Origin: Castor canadensis
Taxonomy: Eukaryota; Chordata; Mammalia; Rodentia; Castoridae
DNA length: 64,000 nucleotides
Direction: 5' to 3'
Assembly (NCBI RefSeq): GCF_047511655.1
Contig: NC_133401.1
Location: 15,532,001 to 15,596,000 of the forward strand
This document shows, in pieces, positions 22,796-35,018 of this stretch. Numbering within the stretch: position 1 is the first letter of the stretch; the number at the start of each line of letters is the position of its first letter. The position numbers and the translations under genes are program-made. The notes beneath the pieces were generated by a model. It had not been told where the DNA came from and made no database searches. It worked only from the letters and a program-made list of their open reading frames with translations.

Positions 22796-22984
22796 CATAA
22801 ATCCACGAATAAACTACCAACTGAATATAAAATGCATAACTCATGTTAACAAGCCCTGCAAAAGAAGATAAAGAAATGTAAAACAAGCCTCAAATAAATT
22901 CTCAATTTTCTCATTAATCATCACATTGGTACAAATTGAACCCTCAATGAGACACCATTAGCTACATGCCAGAATGCCTACTTT

Positions 22985-23190
22985 TTGTGGGATTTGAACT
23001 CAGGGCTTCACGCTTTACTAAGCAGGTACTCTACTGTTTGAGCTACCCCATCAGCCCTTTTTGTGTGGGTATTTTCAAGATAGGATCTCACAAACTATAT
23101 GCCTGGGCCGGCTTTGAATGGAGATCTTTCTAATCTCTGCCTCCTGAGCAGCTACAATAACAGATGTGAGCCACTGGTGTCTGGCTCAGA
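22985..23190 (-). repeat. Composite SINE, reverse
   Basis: 'gggatttgaactcagggctt', 'aggtactctactgtttgagc', then 'ctgcctcctgagcagctaca' in reverse orientation. Confidence 0.8.
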
Positions 23191-23451
23191 ATAGCTACTT
23201 AAAATGTTGTATCCTTTGACTAACATCTTCCCAATTTCCCTAACAACTAGTAACTACCATTCTATTGTCTGCTTTTACAAAGAATTAGAATGATTCTTTT
23301 TAAACACTTTGATTAATCTAAAAATAAAAACTTACAGTACCAAAGTGCTGACAGAGGTAGCAGAAAATTGAACTCTCTTACTTTGCTTGTGAGAGTTTAC
23401 ATTGGTAAAATTCCTTGGGAAATGTTTCATACTATCTGTGAAAATTATATA

Positions 23452-23540
23452 CATGGGGCTAGTGGAGTGGATTAAGGGATAGAACACCTGCCTAGCAAGT
23501 GCAAGGCCCTGAGTTCAACTCCAGTAGTGCCAAACAACTA
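23452..23540 (+). repeat. ID/tRNA-type SINE
   Basis: 'atagaacacctgcctagcaa' and 'gccctgagttcaactccagt'. Confidence 0.8.
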
Positions 23541-23591
23541 AATATATTGGTCCTCCATAACATAGGAATTCTGTATCTAGGGAACAGGCAT

Positions 23592-23665
23592 TTTTTGGCA
23601 GCACACTCAAGGCCTCACACTTGCTAGGCAGGTGCTCTACCACTCGAGCCACTCCTCCAGCCTAG
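23592..23665 (-). repeat. ID/tRNA-type SINE, reverse
   Basis: 'ctcacacttgctaggcaggt', 'gctctaccactcgagccact'. It lies 50 bases from a head-on copy at 23452-23540. Confidence 0.8.
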
Positions 23666-23699
23666 AATTCTATATCCAGTAAGCAGAAATAAATATACA

Positions 23700-24365
23700 C
23701 ACACACCAAACATATAAAGATTTGGTGCATGAGATGTAGTTTGCCTACTACTACTTTAAAGTAAGAAAATAACTAAAATGTTGCTGTAAACAACAACATG
23801 GTTGAACTCCACAAACATATTGTTGGCAAAAACAAACAATACCCCAAGAATACATACTCTGGGATACCATTTACATAGAGATGAACAAAAGGAAAAGTAG
23901 CCAATAATGCTATAAGTTAGGAAAATTATTACACTTAAGAGAGCATGGTAGGGACTGAAAAGAAGCAGAAATGGTTTCGTTATCAGTCAGAGCTCAATCA
24001 GAAAAGCCAAATTGCTATGATTTGGGGGATAAGGGAATTTTAAAACAGAGATTGGACCTGTACAAATAGTGGTATGACAAATGTAGAAATGCTGAGAACC
24101 CAGGCACATCCAGCTACTGAAATGGAAGTGGCATCAGGAAACATGGGAAGATTAGTGATGTGAACAGGAACTCATCCACCACAATTCATTTTTTTGTAAA
24201 AGGACTGATTTGTTCACAGCAATTCTGGGTAGATGACCACAGCAGAGAGTAAAGCATTCTGTAAGGTCCACATATGGTGTTTTTGCAGAAATGGTGGAGT
24301 AGGGAAAGCAGATCTTATCTTGTGAAATGGAAAGGCAATTAAGATTTCTGCAGGCCAGAACAGGT
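23700..24365. other. Unassigned intergenic sequence
   Basis: AT-rich, with a few short A-rich runs and no gene or nameable repeat. Confidence 0.45.
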
Positions 24366-24369
24366 ATCC

Positions 24370-24500
24370 GAAAATTATTATGGAAAGAGCTAGATAGCAA
24401 ATATTTTAGGCTTCACAGAATACTCACTCTCCGTAGTTAACTACTCAATTCTTGCCATTTTAGCACAAAAGCACTCAGCCAATATATACAGAGTGGTAGT
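24370..24500 (+). repeat. hAT-Charlie-type DNA transposon remnant
   Basis: 'gagctagatagcaaatattt' and 'ttgccattttagcacaaaag' match the same fossil family as 7640-7840. Confidence 0.55.
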
Positions 24501-24514
24501 GGATATATTTTTTG

Positions 24515-24597
24515 TGGTACTAGGGATTAAACTCAGGGCCTCATCTTTGCTAGGCCCCACTCTACCATTTGTGCCATACCTCTGGCCCACAACTGCA
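24515..24597 (-). repeat. ID/tRNA-type SINE, reverse
   Basis: 'ggtactagggattaaactca', 'cccactctaccatttgtgcc'. Confidence 0.75.
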
Positions 24598-24711
24598 TTT
24601 TAACGAAACATCACTTAAAAATCTAGTTGATAAAGAGATAACTTAGTGGCCATGTGCCAGGTGCCAGCAGACATGTTGATTTATTCCAAAAAAAAAAAAA
24701 ACCACACATCT

Positions 24712-24840
24712 AAGCAGGGCATGTAATCCCAGCAGTTTGGAGATAGAGCCAAGAGGATCACAAGTTCAAGGCCATCCTGGACTACATAATGAGACACTGT
24801 CTCAAACAAATAAACAAAAAATCCAACAAAACCCCCAAGC
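24712..24840 (+). repeat. B1-like SINE
   Basis: 'gcatgtaatcccagcagttt', 'caagttcaaggccatcctgg', 'gagacactgtctcaaacaaa'. Confidence 0.8.
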
Positions 24841-24849
24841 CAAAAAATC

Positions 24850-25763
24850 CCACCACCTCTGGAGCTCCACCCAAAGCCAACTCCTACTTAAGCTTAAAAT
24901 AATCCCATGTCGTTCTCCGAGATTCACTTTATCTTTTGCACAAGCAAATGAGTGTATGATTGGGGTTGTGATACAAATCATTGCTCCTAGTGGCACTAAC
25001 CTCTGTGACTCCCCTATGAATGTGGATTTGCTTTGGCTTAATGGTTTTGGTACATACAAAGCAGTTACAGCGTTCACTTGTGTATTCTTACCAAAATAGC
25101 CATTGATCATGGTTAAGTATTTCTATTGCAATTCTGCATTCTGGAATTTGGGGACTAACCATGGTTCAAGGACCCATTCAGACCTCTGCATATGACTCAA
25201 GCAAAAGCACCCATATGTGCCCTCTACAAACCCTTATACTAACTGGTAGACCACAATGACCTGCTGGGCTCTGGGAAGTATTGTCAATTCAGCTGTAGTT
25301 TCCAGTAATTCCTCTGGATGTTTCTATTTACCTAATATATACTCAACATAAACTTGACTACAGGTCACTTTGGGAAAAGCTAGAATGACTGATCCTAGTG
25401 TTATTCACTTTGGGGAGCACTTCCTCAAGAGGACCTGGCCAGTCCTTCATTCAAAGAACTCTGGAGATGGAAACTCTATCACATTACAAAACTGGCCAAA
25501 AGTCTACAACTCTCATGTTGATTGACTAGACCTAGATTTCCTACTTGTTCAAATCAAGTAAAAAGTCCATGGGTTTCTTACCTATTTTACTCATAGGTAT
25601 GCCATGATCAATGAGTGGAGGTTAACTGAGTCTGATGATCCCTTTTACTTTCCGGCTCATTGTGACAAATGCACTTATTTTGTCTTCTACAACAGATTCA
25701 CAAAGTCCTGGCTTTGTAACTTTATGGTAGACTAACTTTGTGTTCAGATTCAGTCACTCAACT
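24850..25763. other. Unassigned left flank of ERV-B
   Basis: No recognisable gene. Overlapping open frames of 120 (+) and 102 (-) codons at 24737-25110 show no motif and include SINE sequence. If the ERV-A/B pair is a segmental duplication, a copy of this flank should exist to the left of the window. Confidence 0.45.
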
Positions 25764-26118
25764 TGTAGGAGGGAGGAGGGGCAGAAAAGATAGCAGGCAA
25801 GTCTGTGTTCTGATAATATATTAATGGGGAAGGGATGGCATAGCAGAGAGCTAGAACTTAAGAAATCTAAATGTGGAAAAGGTCACATAGCACTGGGGGG
25901 GTGAAGTAGCCAATAGAGTTGCATGCAATGATGTATAGGTTAAACTTTGCTTTTTGCTTCTGTAATCTGCTTGCAAGGGTATATGAGGTAAGGTCTCCTT
26001 TACTCTTGGGGCTCAGCCTTTGGACTCGAGTCCACTGACTCTGTGCTGGCACAATAAAATGTTACTTCCTGTTGAATTGCCTCAGTGTCCATTGTCTCTG
26101 TTCCAGATCCCTGCAACA
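25764..26118 (+). mobile_element. 5' LTR of ERV-B
   Basis: Runs from tgtaggaggg to ccctgcaaca, 355 bp, TG...CA. A polyadenylation signal (aataaa in cacaataaaatg) is near 26053. It is preceded by AACT (25760-25763). It aligns throughout with the ERV-A 3' LTR but with many substitutions, far more than the internal regions show between the two copies. Confidence 0.92.
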
Positions 26119-26122
26119 TCTC

Positions 26123-26140
26123 TGGGGACTCATATCCAGG
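26123..26140 (+). other. Primer binding site of ERV-B, proline-tRNA-like
   Basis: 'tggggactcatatccagg' starts four bases after the LTR. The first positions match the 3' end of tRNA-Pro with mismatches. The related ERV-D copy keeps the better tgggggctcgt start, supporting a proline-type primer for the family. Confidence 0.6.
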
Positions 26141-26818
26141 ATTGTGGAGAAGATGGTTTTTCACCTCCCTTGTCACCAGGGTACATACCTTGCACTGCCA
26201 GGAGAAATCATCCGACCAGGCACCAATGGACAGTTTGATCTGGAGGAGTGACTCATCTGTCCAATGAGTCAGGGTGAGGGCCTTGAATGCACAACAGAAC
26301 CCAGTGAGGCACAGGAACCAGCAAGGGGAGCACCACCTGTTAGAATGTTAAGAACCTGGGGTCAAATATTAGGCCTGCCCCTAAGTGGCAGAATGGGAGC
26401 TCAATAACCTCCCAGACAAAACTGTGACTCCTAGGGACTGGGTGCAGGTGGAGACATTGGATGCCTGTGTGTGAACATGTGTGAATGAGATATAGCTTGG
26501 CTTTGAAGTGAGTGCAGAATCCCAGTCTGCGGATCTATGGCAAACTCACATGGTCTAGTGTGAGCCCTAACAGGGCTTCTGGTCTGGGGTTTATCAGAAT
26601 CACCATGGCCAAGAGATGCCTAAATCCCTGTGAGGGGAGTGGCCAGAGATGGACAAAGGAAATGAGGACCCTGTGTAGGGTGCAGTTCCTGGCCAGGCAA
26701 CCACATCCAGGTCACAATAAGGGGTTCATATTGTTCTCCCCTGTGTGTCAGAGAAGAGGGCTCCCCTTTACCTCTCCTCCAAAACTACTACCCTCCGTGT
26801 CTGTCTTGATGTCTGGTA
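26141..26818 (+). other. ERV-B leader
   Basis: Untranslated leader between the primer site and gag, where splice donor and packaging sequences would lie; none is confidently seen. A 135-codon open frame (26512-26919) overlaps it and enters the matrix region in a shifted frame. Confidence 0.6.
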
Positions 26819-27110
26819 ATGGGAGGAAATGGGTGGGAATCAGAAAACAACACTCCTTGGAATGTATGTTTAAAAACTTTAAAAAGGGATTTAATGGAGG
26901 CTATGGAGTTAACTCCTAACAAGCTTAAGGCCCTTTGTGAAGAAAATTGGTCTGCTTTTGGTGTAGGGTGGCCTCCAGAAGGGTCACTAGATAAAACTGT
27001 GGTTAATGAAGTTTATAGGATAATTGTAGGGAAGGCTGGGCACCCAGATCAGTTTCCCTATATTGACTGCTGGCAGGATGCTGTCCTCAGTTGGCTCACA
27101 GGCTAAGGCC
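26819..27110 (+). pseudogene. gag: ERV-B gag matrix domain, frameshifted
   Basis: Begins ATG-Gly-Gly (a myristoylation-type start) at 26819. A class I matrix signature follows, with GVGWPPEGSLDKT and HPDQFPYIDCWQDAVLSW to about 27106. The first 25 codons and the rest are in different frames, so one or more small indels broke the gene. ERV-D carries the same domain at 54422-54751 (minus). Matrix would target Gag to the membrane. Confidence 0.82.
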
Positions 27111-27477
27111 TTGTCTAGATGAGGCCTTATGTAGGATTATGGTAGCTAGGGTAGCTGCAACTTCCAAGTGTACAGAGAAAACAAAGGAGCCTATACTGGC
27201 CAAGGGAACCCTTGTGCCACTTTTTCCACCTCTGCCACCAGCACCTAGTTCCACATCCTCACTTGCAGCACTGGATGGGAAGCTTGAGGGACAGTCACAC
27301 CTGTAAAATCTGCCCTGGAAGCCTTTGGGGCCTCAACTCCCCTGACCTCCCTGAGTCCTATGGATCCCATACTCACTCTGAATCCACCAGTGGACCCCAC
27401 ATCCCCCATTCAGTCAGGGGCATCTAGCCAGCCTCTGTGAGGACCCCTCCTCTCCTCAGGCCCCCACCACTCTGTAG
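27111..27477 (+). pseudogene. gag: ERV-B gag proline-rich (p12-like) region
   Basis: Pro/Ser-rich translations in several frames (for example PLFPPLPPAPSSTSSL at about 27210-27260) lie between matrix and capsid, as in gammaretroviruses. The frame is not continuous. Confidence 0.6.
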
Positions 27478-27903
27478 ATGCCCCTGAGGGAGGCCCAAGG
27501 CCCAGTGTTTTATGACCAAGATGGTCAAATACAAGGAGGATGGATATTTGTCTACCAGCCCTTTACCACCACAGACCTCCTAAACTGGAAACAGCATAAC
27601 CCTTCCTTCACAGAAAAACCTCAGGCTCTGATTGATTTGATGCGGTCTATCATCCAGACTCATAAACCCACCTGGACAGACTGCCAACAGCTCCTTCTGG
27701 CTCTATTCAATACTGAAGAACGATGCCATATAACGTTGGCAGCTCTAAAGTGGTTAGAAGATCATGCCCCTGAAGGCACTCTAAATGCCCAAGCATGTGC
27801 TCAGGCCCATTTCCTGAGGAAGACCCCCATCAGGAACCCAATGATGACCAAGATTACCAGTGACTTGAATGATATCAGGAGGTACTATTGGGAGGCATGA
27901 AGG
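27478..27903 (+). pseudogene. gag: ERV-B gag capsid N-terminal half
   Basis: An open stretch of 140 codons starts MPLREAQGP and includes PFTTTDLLNWKQHNPSF, the class I capsid N-terminal signature. Helical LIDLMRSII and LLLALFNTEE segments follow. It stops at 27898-27900. The C-terminal capsid half continues in other frames (27903-28130) with ETSEVLQGPDESPSQF-like residues. This is the best preserved gag piece of the family in the window; capsid would form the viral core shell. Confidence 0.85.
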
Positions 27904-28117
27904 AAGGAGGGGAAAAGGCCATGAGCTTGAACAAAACATCAGAGGTCCTCCAAGGGCCAGATGAGAGTCCCAGCCAGTTTTATGAGCATATATGTGAGGC
28001 CATCCATTTTACACCCCCTTTGACCTAGGAGCCACTGAAAAACAGTGGATGATATTTGTTGGCCAGGCCCACGAGAACATAAAATGAAAAATACAAAAAC
28101 TGAAGGGATTTTCTCTA

Positions 28118-28605
28118 ATGAATGCCAGTCAGCTTCTGGAGGTTGCCACAAAAGTTTTTGTCGGTCAAGATCAAGAGGCTAAATGGGTGGGTGACAGAAA
28201 GATGAAAAGGAAAGTGGACCTCTTTGCAGCAGCCCTTGCCAAACAGTCAGGTGGGCCCCAGCATGCTAATCCAGGCAGAGGCAGAAGCAATCACTGTGGA
28301 TGGTGACTGGAGCCCCCAGGGTGCCCCTGCCCTAAGGAGGAACTAGGACTGAATCAATGTGTCTACTGTCATCAGGAAGTGCATTGGAAGAATGAATCTG
28401 CCCAATGGGCAGGGACTCCCAGAAGGCCCCCCAGACCAGAGGGAGAGGCCAAATTGTCAAGGGAAAATATCAGCTGGCCCAAAGGTAGGCTAGTCCTTGG
28501 AAGGAAAACCTGGTGGAACTGGCAGCCCTGGAAGTCTATGAGGAGGTATAGACAGACTGGGCTCCATTCTACTTGGCCCACAAGAGCCTATGGTCTGAAT
28601 TAAAA
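28118..28605 (+). pseudogene. gag: ERV-B gag 3' end and nucleocapsid, broken
   Basis: Matches ERV-A 1-475 base for base apart from a few changes. It keeps the TGA before the knuckle and the Cys to Ser change at the fourth zinc ligand (WKNES, about 28390-28400). Confidence 0.8.
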
Positions 28606-29021
28606 TAGGGGGCCATCCCACTGATCTCATGGTAGACATGGGTGCGGAACATTCAGTTGTGACCCAACCAGTGGGCTCTCTTTCCAAAAAACATACAACC
28701 ATTATCAGAGCTCCAAGGGACCAGGCCCACCACCCCTTCTTAGTGTCCAGATGATGCAATCTTGGGAGTCATGAAGTAAGGCATGAATTCCTTTATCTCC
28801 CTGATTGCCCTGTAGGCCTAATGGGAAGGGACTTGTTATGTAAACTGAGGGCACAGATAACTTTTGATTCAGATGTCACAGCAGACTTCAAGTTGAGAGG
28901 ACCTGAGGCAAAGGCTGTAATCCTCATGATTGCACAAGAAGAGGTATGGTGGCTCTATGCCCCTGAAGGAAGGCCTCCTGTAATTCCTGAGCTTCCTTTC
29001 AAGATTCCAGGTGTAGGCTGA
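28606..29021 (+). pseudogene. pro: ERV-B protease, active site altered
   Basis: The same VDMGAEHSVV loop (about 28632-28661) and GRDLLCKL helix as ERV-A. The catalytic Thr is Met here too, so the change predates the duplication. Confidence 0.82.
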
Positions 29022-30858
29022 AGATAATCCTCCAGGTCTGGCCCAGAATGTGCCCCCCAGTAGTGGTGGAACTAAAGCTGGGACCCACTGCAGTCAACCA
29101 AAAACAGTGACCCAGGTCGGAATTCAAAAACACTTGACAGACTCCTAAAATATGGTATCCTCTGTCCTTGCCTGTCATCCTGACACCCCCTTATTACCTT
29201 TTCAGAAATGGGACCAAGGATTTCAGGACAGTTCAGAACCTCTGGGCAGTAAATTCAGCAACAGTCACTTTGCATCCCATAGTCCCAAATCCATACATGC
29301 TTTTAGGCCTTGTCCCAGATGAAGCAAAGATTTTTATCTGCCTAGATCTTAAGGATGCATTCTTCTGCATCTGCCTGGCCCCACAGAGCCAGTCCATTTT
29401 TGCCTTCCAATGGGAAAATCCCAATAATGGAGAAAAGGGGCAACTAACCTGGAATCAATTGCCACAAGGTTTCAAAAATTCTCCCACTATTTTCACAACT
29501 GCTTTGGCATCAGACCTCAAAGCCTTCTCAGCCAACCAGCATAGCTCCACACTCCTCCAGTACATATATGGCTTCCCGCTGGCTGGACCAACTAGGGAGA
29601 CCTGTATAGGAGGGATGCACCTTCTCCTTTCTCTTTTATGGGAGGCAGGATACAAGGAAAACAGCCCAGATTTGCCAAAACACTGTCAAATACCTCAGTT
29701 TTCACCTGTTACAGGGACAATGCAGGCTCGGCCCTGAAAAGAAACAGGCTGTCTATTCCATCCCAGCCCCCAAGACCCACCAGCAAATTACAGAGTTTTG
29801 GGGAGCTGCAGGTTCTCCCAAATCTGGATCCCTAACTACTCCCTCTTGACCAAACCCCTCTATGAAGCCACAAAGGCGGGGAGAATGGGAATCTTTAGTA
29901 TGGGGGAGACAACAAGAGAAAGCCTTTAAAGAAATCAAGAGGGCACTCACAAATGCCCCTGCTCTAGGCCTGCTGTATGTGATGAAGCCATTTTTCCTAT
30001 ATGCCCATGAGTGAAAGGGGATAGCTATTGGGGTCCTGAGTCAGCTACTAGGCTCCTGGCATTGTCCAGTGGCTTACTTGTCAAAACAACTTGATGCCAT
30101 TTCCCAGGGCTGGCTGCCTTGTCTGCATGCCCTAGCAGCCACCACTGCCCTGGTGACAGAAGCAGACAAGCTTCTCCTAGGGCAAAAACTCACGGTCTGA
30201 GTTCCCTACTCCAACCTGACACTCATGGAGTATAAGGGAAATTATTGGCTGACCAACTCTCAGATGGTCAAGTACCAGAGGATACTATGTGAAAACCCAT
30301 GCATCTGGCTGGAGGTTGTTAAAATCATAGCCCATCCACCCTATTGCCTGTTGATTCAGGGCTCCCAGAGTGTGACTGCTTAGAGGTTATGGATGAGGTT
30401 TTTTCTTGAGCCAGCCAGATCTAACTGATCAGCCTATTGGCAATCTGGACATTGAATATTTCACAGATGGCAGCAGCTTTGTCCAGGATGGCACATGCTT
30501 TGCCAGGTATGCGGTGGTGACTCTGGACTCAGACACTGAAGCCCACCTGCCACCAGTTGGATTTTCTGCACAAAAAACTGAACTTGTCACTCTCATGCAG
30601 GCACTTCACTTCACTTCAGGTGTTTGGGTAAATGCCTACACTGACTCTAAATATGCCTTCATAACCATTCATGTCTATTGAGCCTTATTTAGAGAAAGGG
30701 GACTCATTAGCTTGGGAGGAAAAAGTATCAAATATGGACAGGAACTCCTCAAACTGCTAGACACTGTGTGGGCCCCTAAAATGGTGGTAGTTATATACTG
30801 CCGAGGGCACCAAAAAAGGACATGGAACAATTGCTCAGGGAAACTGGAAAGCTGACAG
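29022..30858 (+). pseudogene. pol: ERV-B reverse transcriptase and RNase H, broken
   Basis: The longest RT frame is 189 codons (29168-29737), from the fingers to the thumb boundary, because the TGA seen in ERV-A at about 1302 is TGG here. The catalytic box reads Y-I-Y-G at 29561-29572, so both catalytic Asp are missing. A small deletion near 29105-29130 shifts the upstream frame. RNase H (30406-30681) keeps YFTDGSS and YTDSKYAF. Confidence 0.88.
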
Positions 30859-32190
30859 AGAGGTCAAGCAAGCATCCCTCATGAGTGGACCAGCCCCAAC
30901 TGTCCTGACAGCTGTCTTGTTCCCATGCCCCTTAGCTGAATGGGACCCATGGTACACACCACAAGAGCAGGCTTGGTTTAAGACTGAGCAGGGAAATTTT
31001 CTACTGGATGGATGGTGGAAGTTTGCTGATGGCCACCTTGCCAAATCTGAGTCACTGGCTCCTACATTTGTCAAGCAGTTCCATGAAGGAATTCATTCAG
31101 GGAAAACAGCCCTCAAGACCACCTTGGCCCAGCACTTTTATGTCCCCAAACTCTCCATGATAAGTAAGGCAATTTGTGAATGATGTAGCCTATGTGCCGA
31201 AAAACAACCCCCGGCAAGGGCACAGGTACCTCCCCTGGTGCAGAGCATTGGTGGAGTTCCTCTTGAAAACTTGACCATGGACTTCATGAAATGCTGCAAA
31301 CTTGGGGATGCAAATATCTGTTAGTGTTTGTCTGTACCTTCTCAGGATGGGTTGAAGCCTTCCCCACACGAACTGAAAAGGCCCTGGAGGTGGCCAGATG
31401 TCTACTAAAGGATATCATCCCTCAGTTTGGAATATATGTGTCTATTGTGTCAGATAATGGGCCAGCCTTTGTGGCCAAGGTGGTACAGCTGATGGCTAAG
31501 GGCTTAGGAATCATCTGCTGGTTGCAAATGGCCTACCACCCCCAGAGTTCAGGGAAAGTGGAGTGCATGAATAGAACTCTGAAATTATAGTTGGGAAAAC
31601 TATGTCAGGCGACCCATCTGTAGTGGGATCAACTACTGCCCATAGCATTCCGAAGGATTAGGTCTAGTACCACGAAGTAGACAGGGCTCTCACCCTTTGA
31701 AGTCTTTTATGGATGCCTACCCCTCCTTAATAAAGGCATATGGGGGAACCTCAAAGAAATAGGTGACCTCACTATTTCTGCAACAGATGCGGGCCCTAGG
31801 GTTGACTCTGTCAAAGATCAATGACTGGGCCTGGGAGAGACTTCCTGTCAGCCTGACACCTCCCACACACCCTTACAGACCAGGGGATGCCATCTTGGTA
31901 AAGGAATGGAATGTCCAGCCATTAATGCCTCATTGGAGAGGTTCTTTTTTATTTTGTCTACCCCTACTGCAGTTAAAGTAGCAGAGATTGTTCCTTGGAT
32001 CCACCACAGCCAAGTAAAGCCAATCTCTTTCCAGTGGGAGTGCATCCCTGATCTGTCTTTGCCATGCAAGATCAGCCTCCAGAACATCTGTGCTCTTCCT
32101 TGGCAGGACCCAACTTCCTGGGAAACAACAGAGAACCTCAGACGGTGGAATGACAGCCCTACTCTAGTCACTCTGGAAGATGACTAGTCT
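30859..32190 (+). pseudogene. pol: ERV-B integrase, broken
   Basis: FHEGIHSG zinc-domain His pair at about 31080-31103. The core keeps VSDNGPAF and SSGKVECMN in one open frame (31291-31590). A TAG follows, where ERV-A reads on for several codons. The C-terminal domain is split by an indel near 31945-31955, and the LVTLEDD end is retained (32187). Confidence 0.85.
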
Positions 32191-32902
32191 ATGCATGGCA
32201 GAAGGTTGAGGAGTCATCATCTTCCCCCTCCAGGGATGGATCTTTTCCTTGAGTTAAATTTAATCAGTCCCTTGCTCAGGAACCCCAGATCTCAAACTGT
32301 GACTTATGAATGCATACTACTTGGGCAAGAAGTGTTGTCACCAGGACTTTGATTTTCCATACTTGCTATTCCTGTGCAGGCTCTGTCATCAGGTCATGCA
32401 CTCACTACCATACCACCTATTTGGTGAGTTCCCATGGTGATCAGCATATCTGCTTCAACCCCACCTACCACCCTTGGAAGCAATGGTTAAAGATCAGGAG
32501 CATCCACAACCCTGGGAACCTCATTATCCATACCCAGGTGTTTAACCCTGATAAACCAGTGTCAATGTTCTTTGATGCATGTGCAGCCATAGACCAAGGT
32601 GGATGTGGAGGTACAGGCTGTGGCTGTGGGGGCCTAGCTTGGGAAAGAGCCTATACATCAAATGATAAGTATATGTGCCAGGGAGACACCTCTTGGCCGT
32701 GTGATGATGTGGGTTCTTATTATCGCCCTTACTAGAGTTGTGTTTCAACTCCAATACATGGCAAAGGGCAAAACACGCAGCCCTCCTTCACAAGGGGACA
32801 GCTGCCACTGACTGTACCCCTGGCACTTGTAACTTGTAAATTTCACTCTGATTGGAAACAGGGACATATAATTAGTATAAGTATAGTATAAGTATAGATG
32901 GA
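32191..32902 (+). pseudogene. env: ERV-B env 5' part, truncated
   Basis: Open for 141 codons at 32310-32735, longer than the matching ERV-A frame, with the same CYSCAGS and Gly/Cys-rich region. Homology to ERV-A ends at about 32900. The ERV-A segment 'gtactcaagccct' is missing near 32845, and tataagtatag is repeated at the junction. Confidence 0.7.
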
Positions 32903-35018
32903 AAATCAACATAGAAAAATCATTAGCATTTCTATACACTAAAAATGAACAAACAGAGAAAGTATATATGAAAACAATTCCACTTACAGTAGCCTCAAAA
33001 AAAATCAAATACCTAGGTTCAAACCTCACAAAGGACGTGAACGACCTCTACAAGGAAAACTATAAACTTCTGAAGGAAGAGATTGAGGAAGACCATAGAA
33101 AGTGGAGACATCTCCCATGTTCATGGATTGGTAGAATCAACATAGTAAAAATGTCTATACTCCCAAAAGTAATCTACATGTTTAATGCAATTCCCATCAA
33201 AATTCCAATGACATTCATTAAAGAGATCGAAAAATCTACCATTAAATTTATATGGAAACATAAGAGGCCATGAATGCCATGGCAATACTTAGCAAAAGAA
33301 CAATGCTGGAGGTATCACGATACCCGACTTCAAATTATATTACAAAGCAATAACAATAAAAACAGCATGGTACTGGCACAAAAACAGACATGAAGACCAG
33401 TGGAACAGAATAGAGGACCCAGATATGAAGCCACACAACTATACCCAACTTGTCCTTGACAAAGTTGCTAAAAATATACAATGGAGGAAAGACAGCCTCT
33501 TCAACAAAAACTACTGGGAAAACTGGTTAGCAGTCTGCAAAAAACTGAAACTAGATCCATATAAATCACCCTATACCAATATTAACTCAAAATGGATCAA
33601 GGATCTTAATATCAGACCCCAAACTCTAAAGTTGGCACAGGAAATAATAGGAAATACTCTGGAATTAATAGGTATAGGCAAGAACTTTATCAATGGAACC
33701 TCAGCATCACAGCAACTAAGAGATAGCATAGATAAATGGGACTTCATAAAACTAAAAAGCGCTTCCGCTCAACAAAAGAAATGGTCTCTAAGCTGAAGAG
33801 ACCACCCACAGAGTGGGAGAAAATATTTGTCAGCTACACATCAGACAAAGGACTGATAACCAGAATATATAGGGAACTTAAAAAACTAAATTCTCCCAAA
33901 ATTAATAAACCAATAAAGTTGGGCAAGTGAATTAAACAAAACTTTCTCAAAGGAAGAAATTCAAATGGCCAAAAAACACATGAAAAAATGCTCACCATCT
34001 CTAGCAATAAAGGAAATGCAAATTAAAACCACACTAAGATTCCACCTCACCCCTGTTAGAATAACCATCATTAGCAACACCACGAACAACAGGTGTTGGC
34101 GAGGATGCGGGGAAAAAGGAACCCTCTTACACTGCTGGTGGTAATGTAAACTAGTACAACCAGTCTGGAAAAAAATTTGAGGCTACTTAAAAAGCTAAAC
34201 ATTGATCTACCATATGATCCAGCAATACTACTCTTGGGGATATACCCAAAAGACTGTGACACAGGTTACTCCAGAGGCACCTGCACACCCATGTTTATTG
34301 CAGCACTATTCACAATAGCCAAGTTATGGAAACAACCAAGATGCCCCACTACTGAGGAATGGATTAAGAAAATGTGGTGTTTATACACAATGGAATTTTA
34401 TGCAGCCATGAAGAAGCACGAAATGTTATCATTCACTGGTAAATGGATGGAATTGGAAAACATCATTCTAAGTGAAGTTAGCCTGGCCCAAAAGACCAAG
34501 AATCATATGTTCTCCCTCATATGATGACATTAGGTCAAGGGCAAACACAACAAGGGGATTGGGCTTTGATCACATGATAAAGTGAGAGCACACAAGGGAG
34601 GTATGAGGATAGGTATGACACCTAAAAAACTAGATAGCATTTGTTGCCCTCAATGCAGAGAAACTAAAGCAGATACTTTAAAGCAACTGAGGCCAATAGA
34701 AGAAGGGGACCAGGAACTAGATAAAAGTTTAGATCAAGAAGAATTAACTTAGAAGGTAACACACATGCACAGGAAATCTATGTGAGTCAACTCCCTGTAT
34801 AGCTATCCTTATCTCAACTAGCAAAAACCCTTGGTCCTTCCTGTTATTGCTTATACTCTCTCTTCAACAAAATTAGAGATAAGGGCAAAATAGTTTCTGC
34901 TGGGTATCGCGGGCGTGGGGGGGGAGAAGGAGGGTGCTGGGGGTAAGGGAGGTGGTGGAGGAAGGGGGGAGAAATGACCCAAACATTGTATGCACATATG
35001 AATAAAATAAAAAAAAAT
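32903..35018 (+). mobile_element. L1 LINE, 5'-truncated (ORF2 C-terminal part and 3' UTR)
   Basis: ORF2 fragments at 32968-33273, 33425-33796, 33736-33930 and 34177-34524 read typical L1 sequence ([50 protein letters not shown]). The Cys-rich ORF2 end ([16 protein letters not shown]) is at about 34090-34140. A G-rich 3' UTR tract (34910-34975) and an aataaaa tail end it near 35018. I found no target-site duplication; the left edge coincides with the end of ERV-B. Confidence 0.9.

Larger units (their letters stand above)
25764..32902 (+). mobile_element. ERV-B: class I endogenous retrovirus, 5' LTR to mid-env
   Basis: The second copy of the ERV-A provirus, with 5' LTR, primer site, gag, pro, pol and the first part of env. 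It ends abruptly at about 32900 against L1 sequence and has no 3' LTR. Shared stops, the shared protease Met and the shared zinc-knuckle Ser with ERV-A show both derive from one already defective provirus. Confidence 0.95.

Noticed and set aside
24737-25110. Overlapping 120- and 102-codon frames as a gene
   Set aside because: The plus-strand frame starts inside a B1 SINE and both lack motifs.
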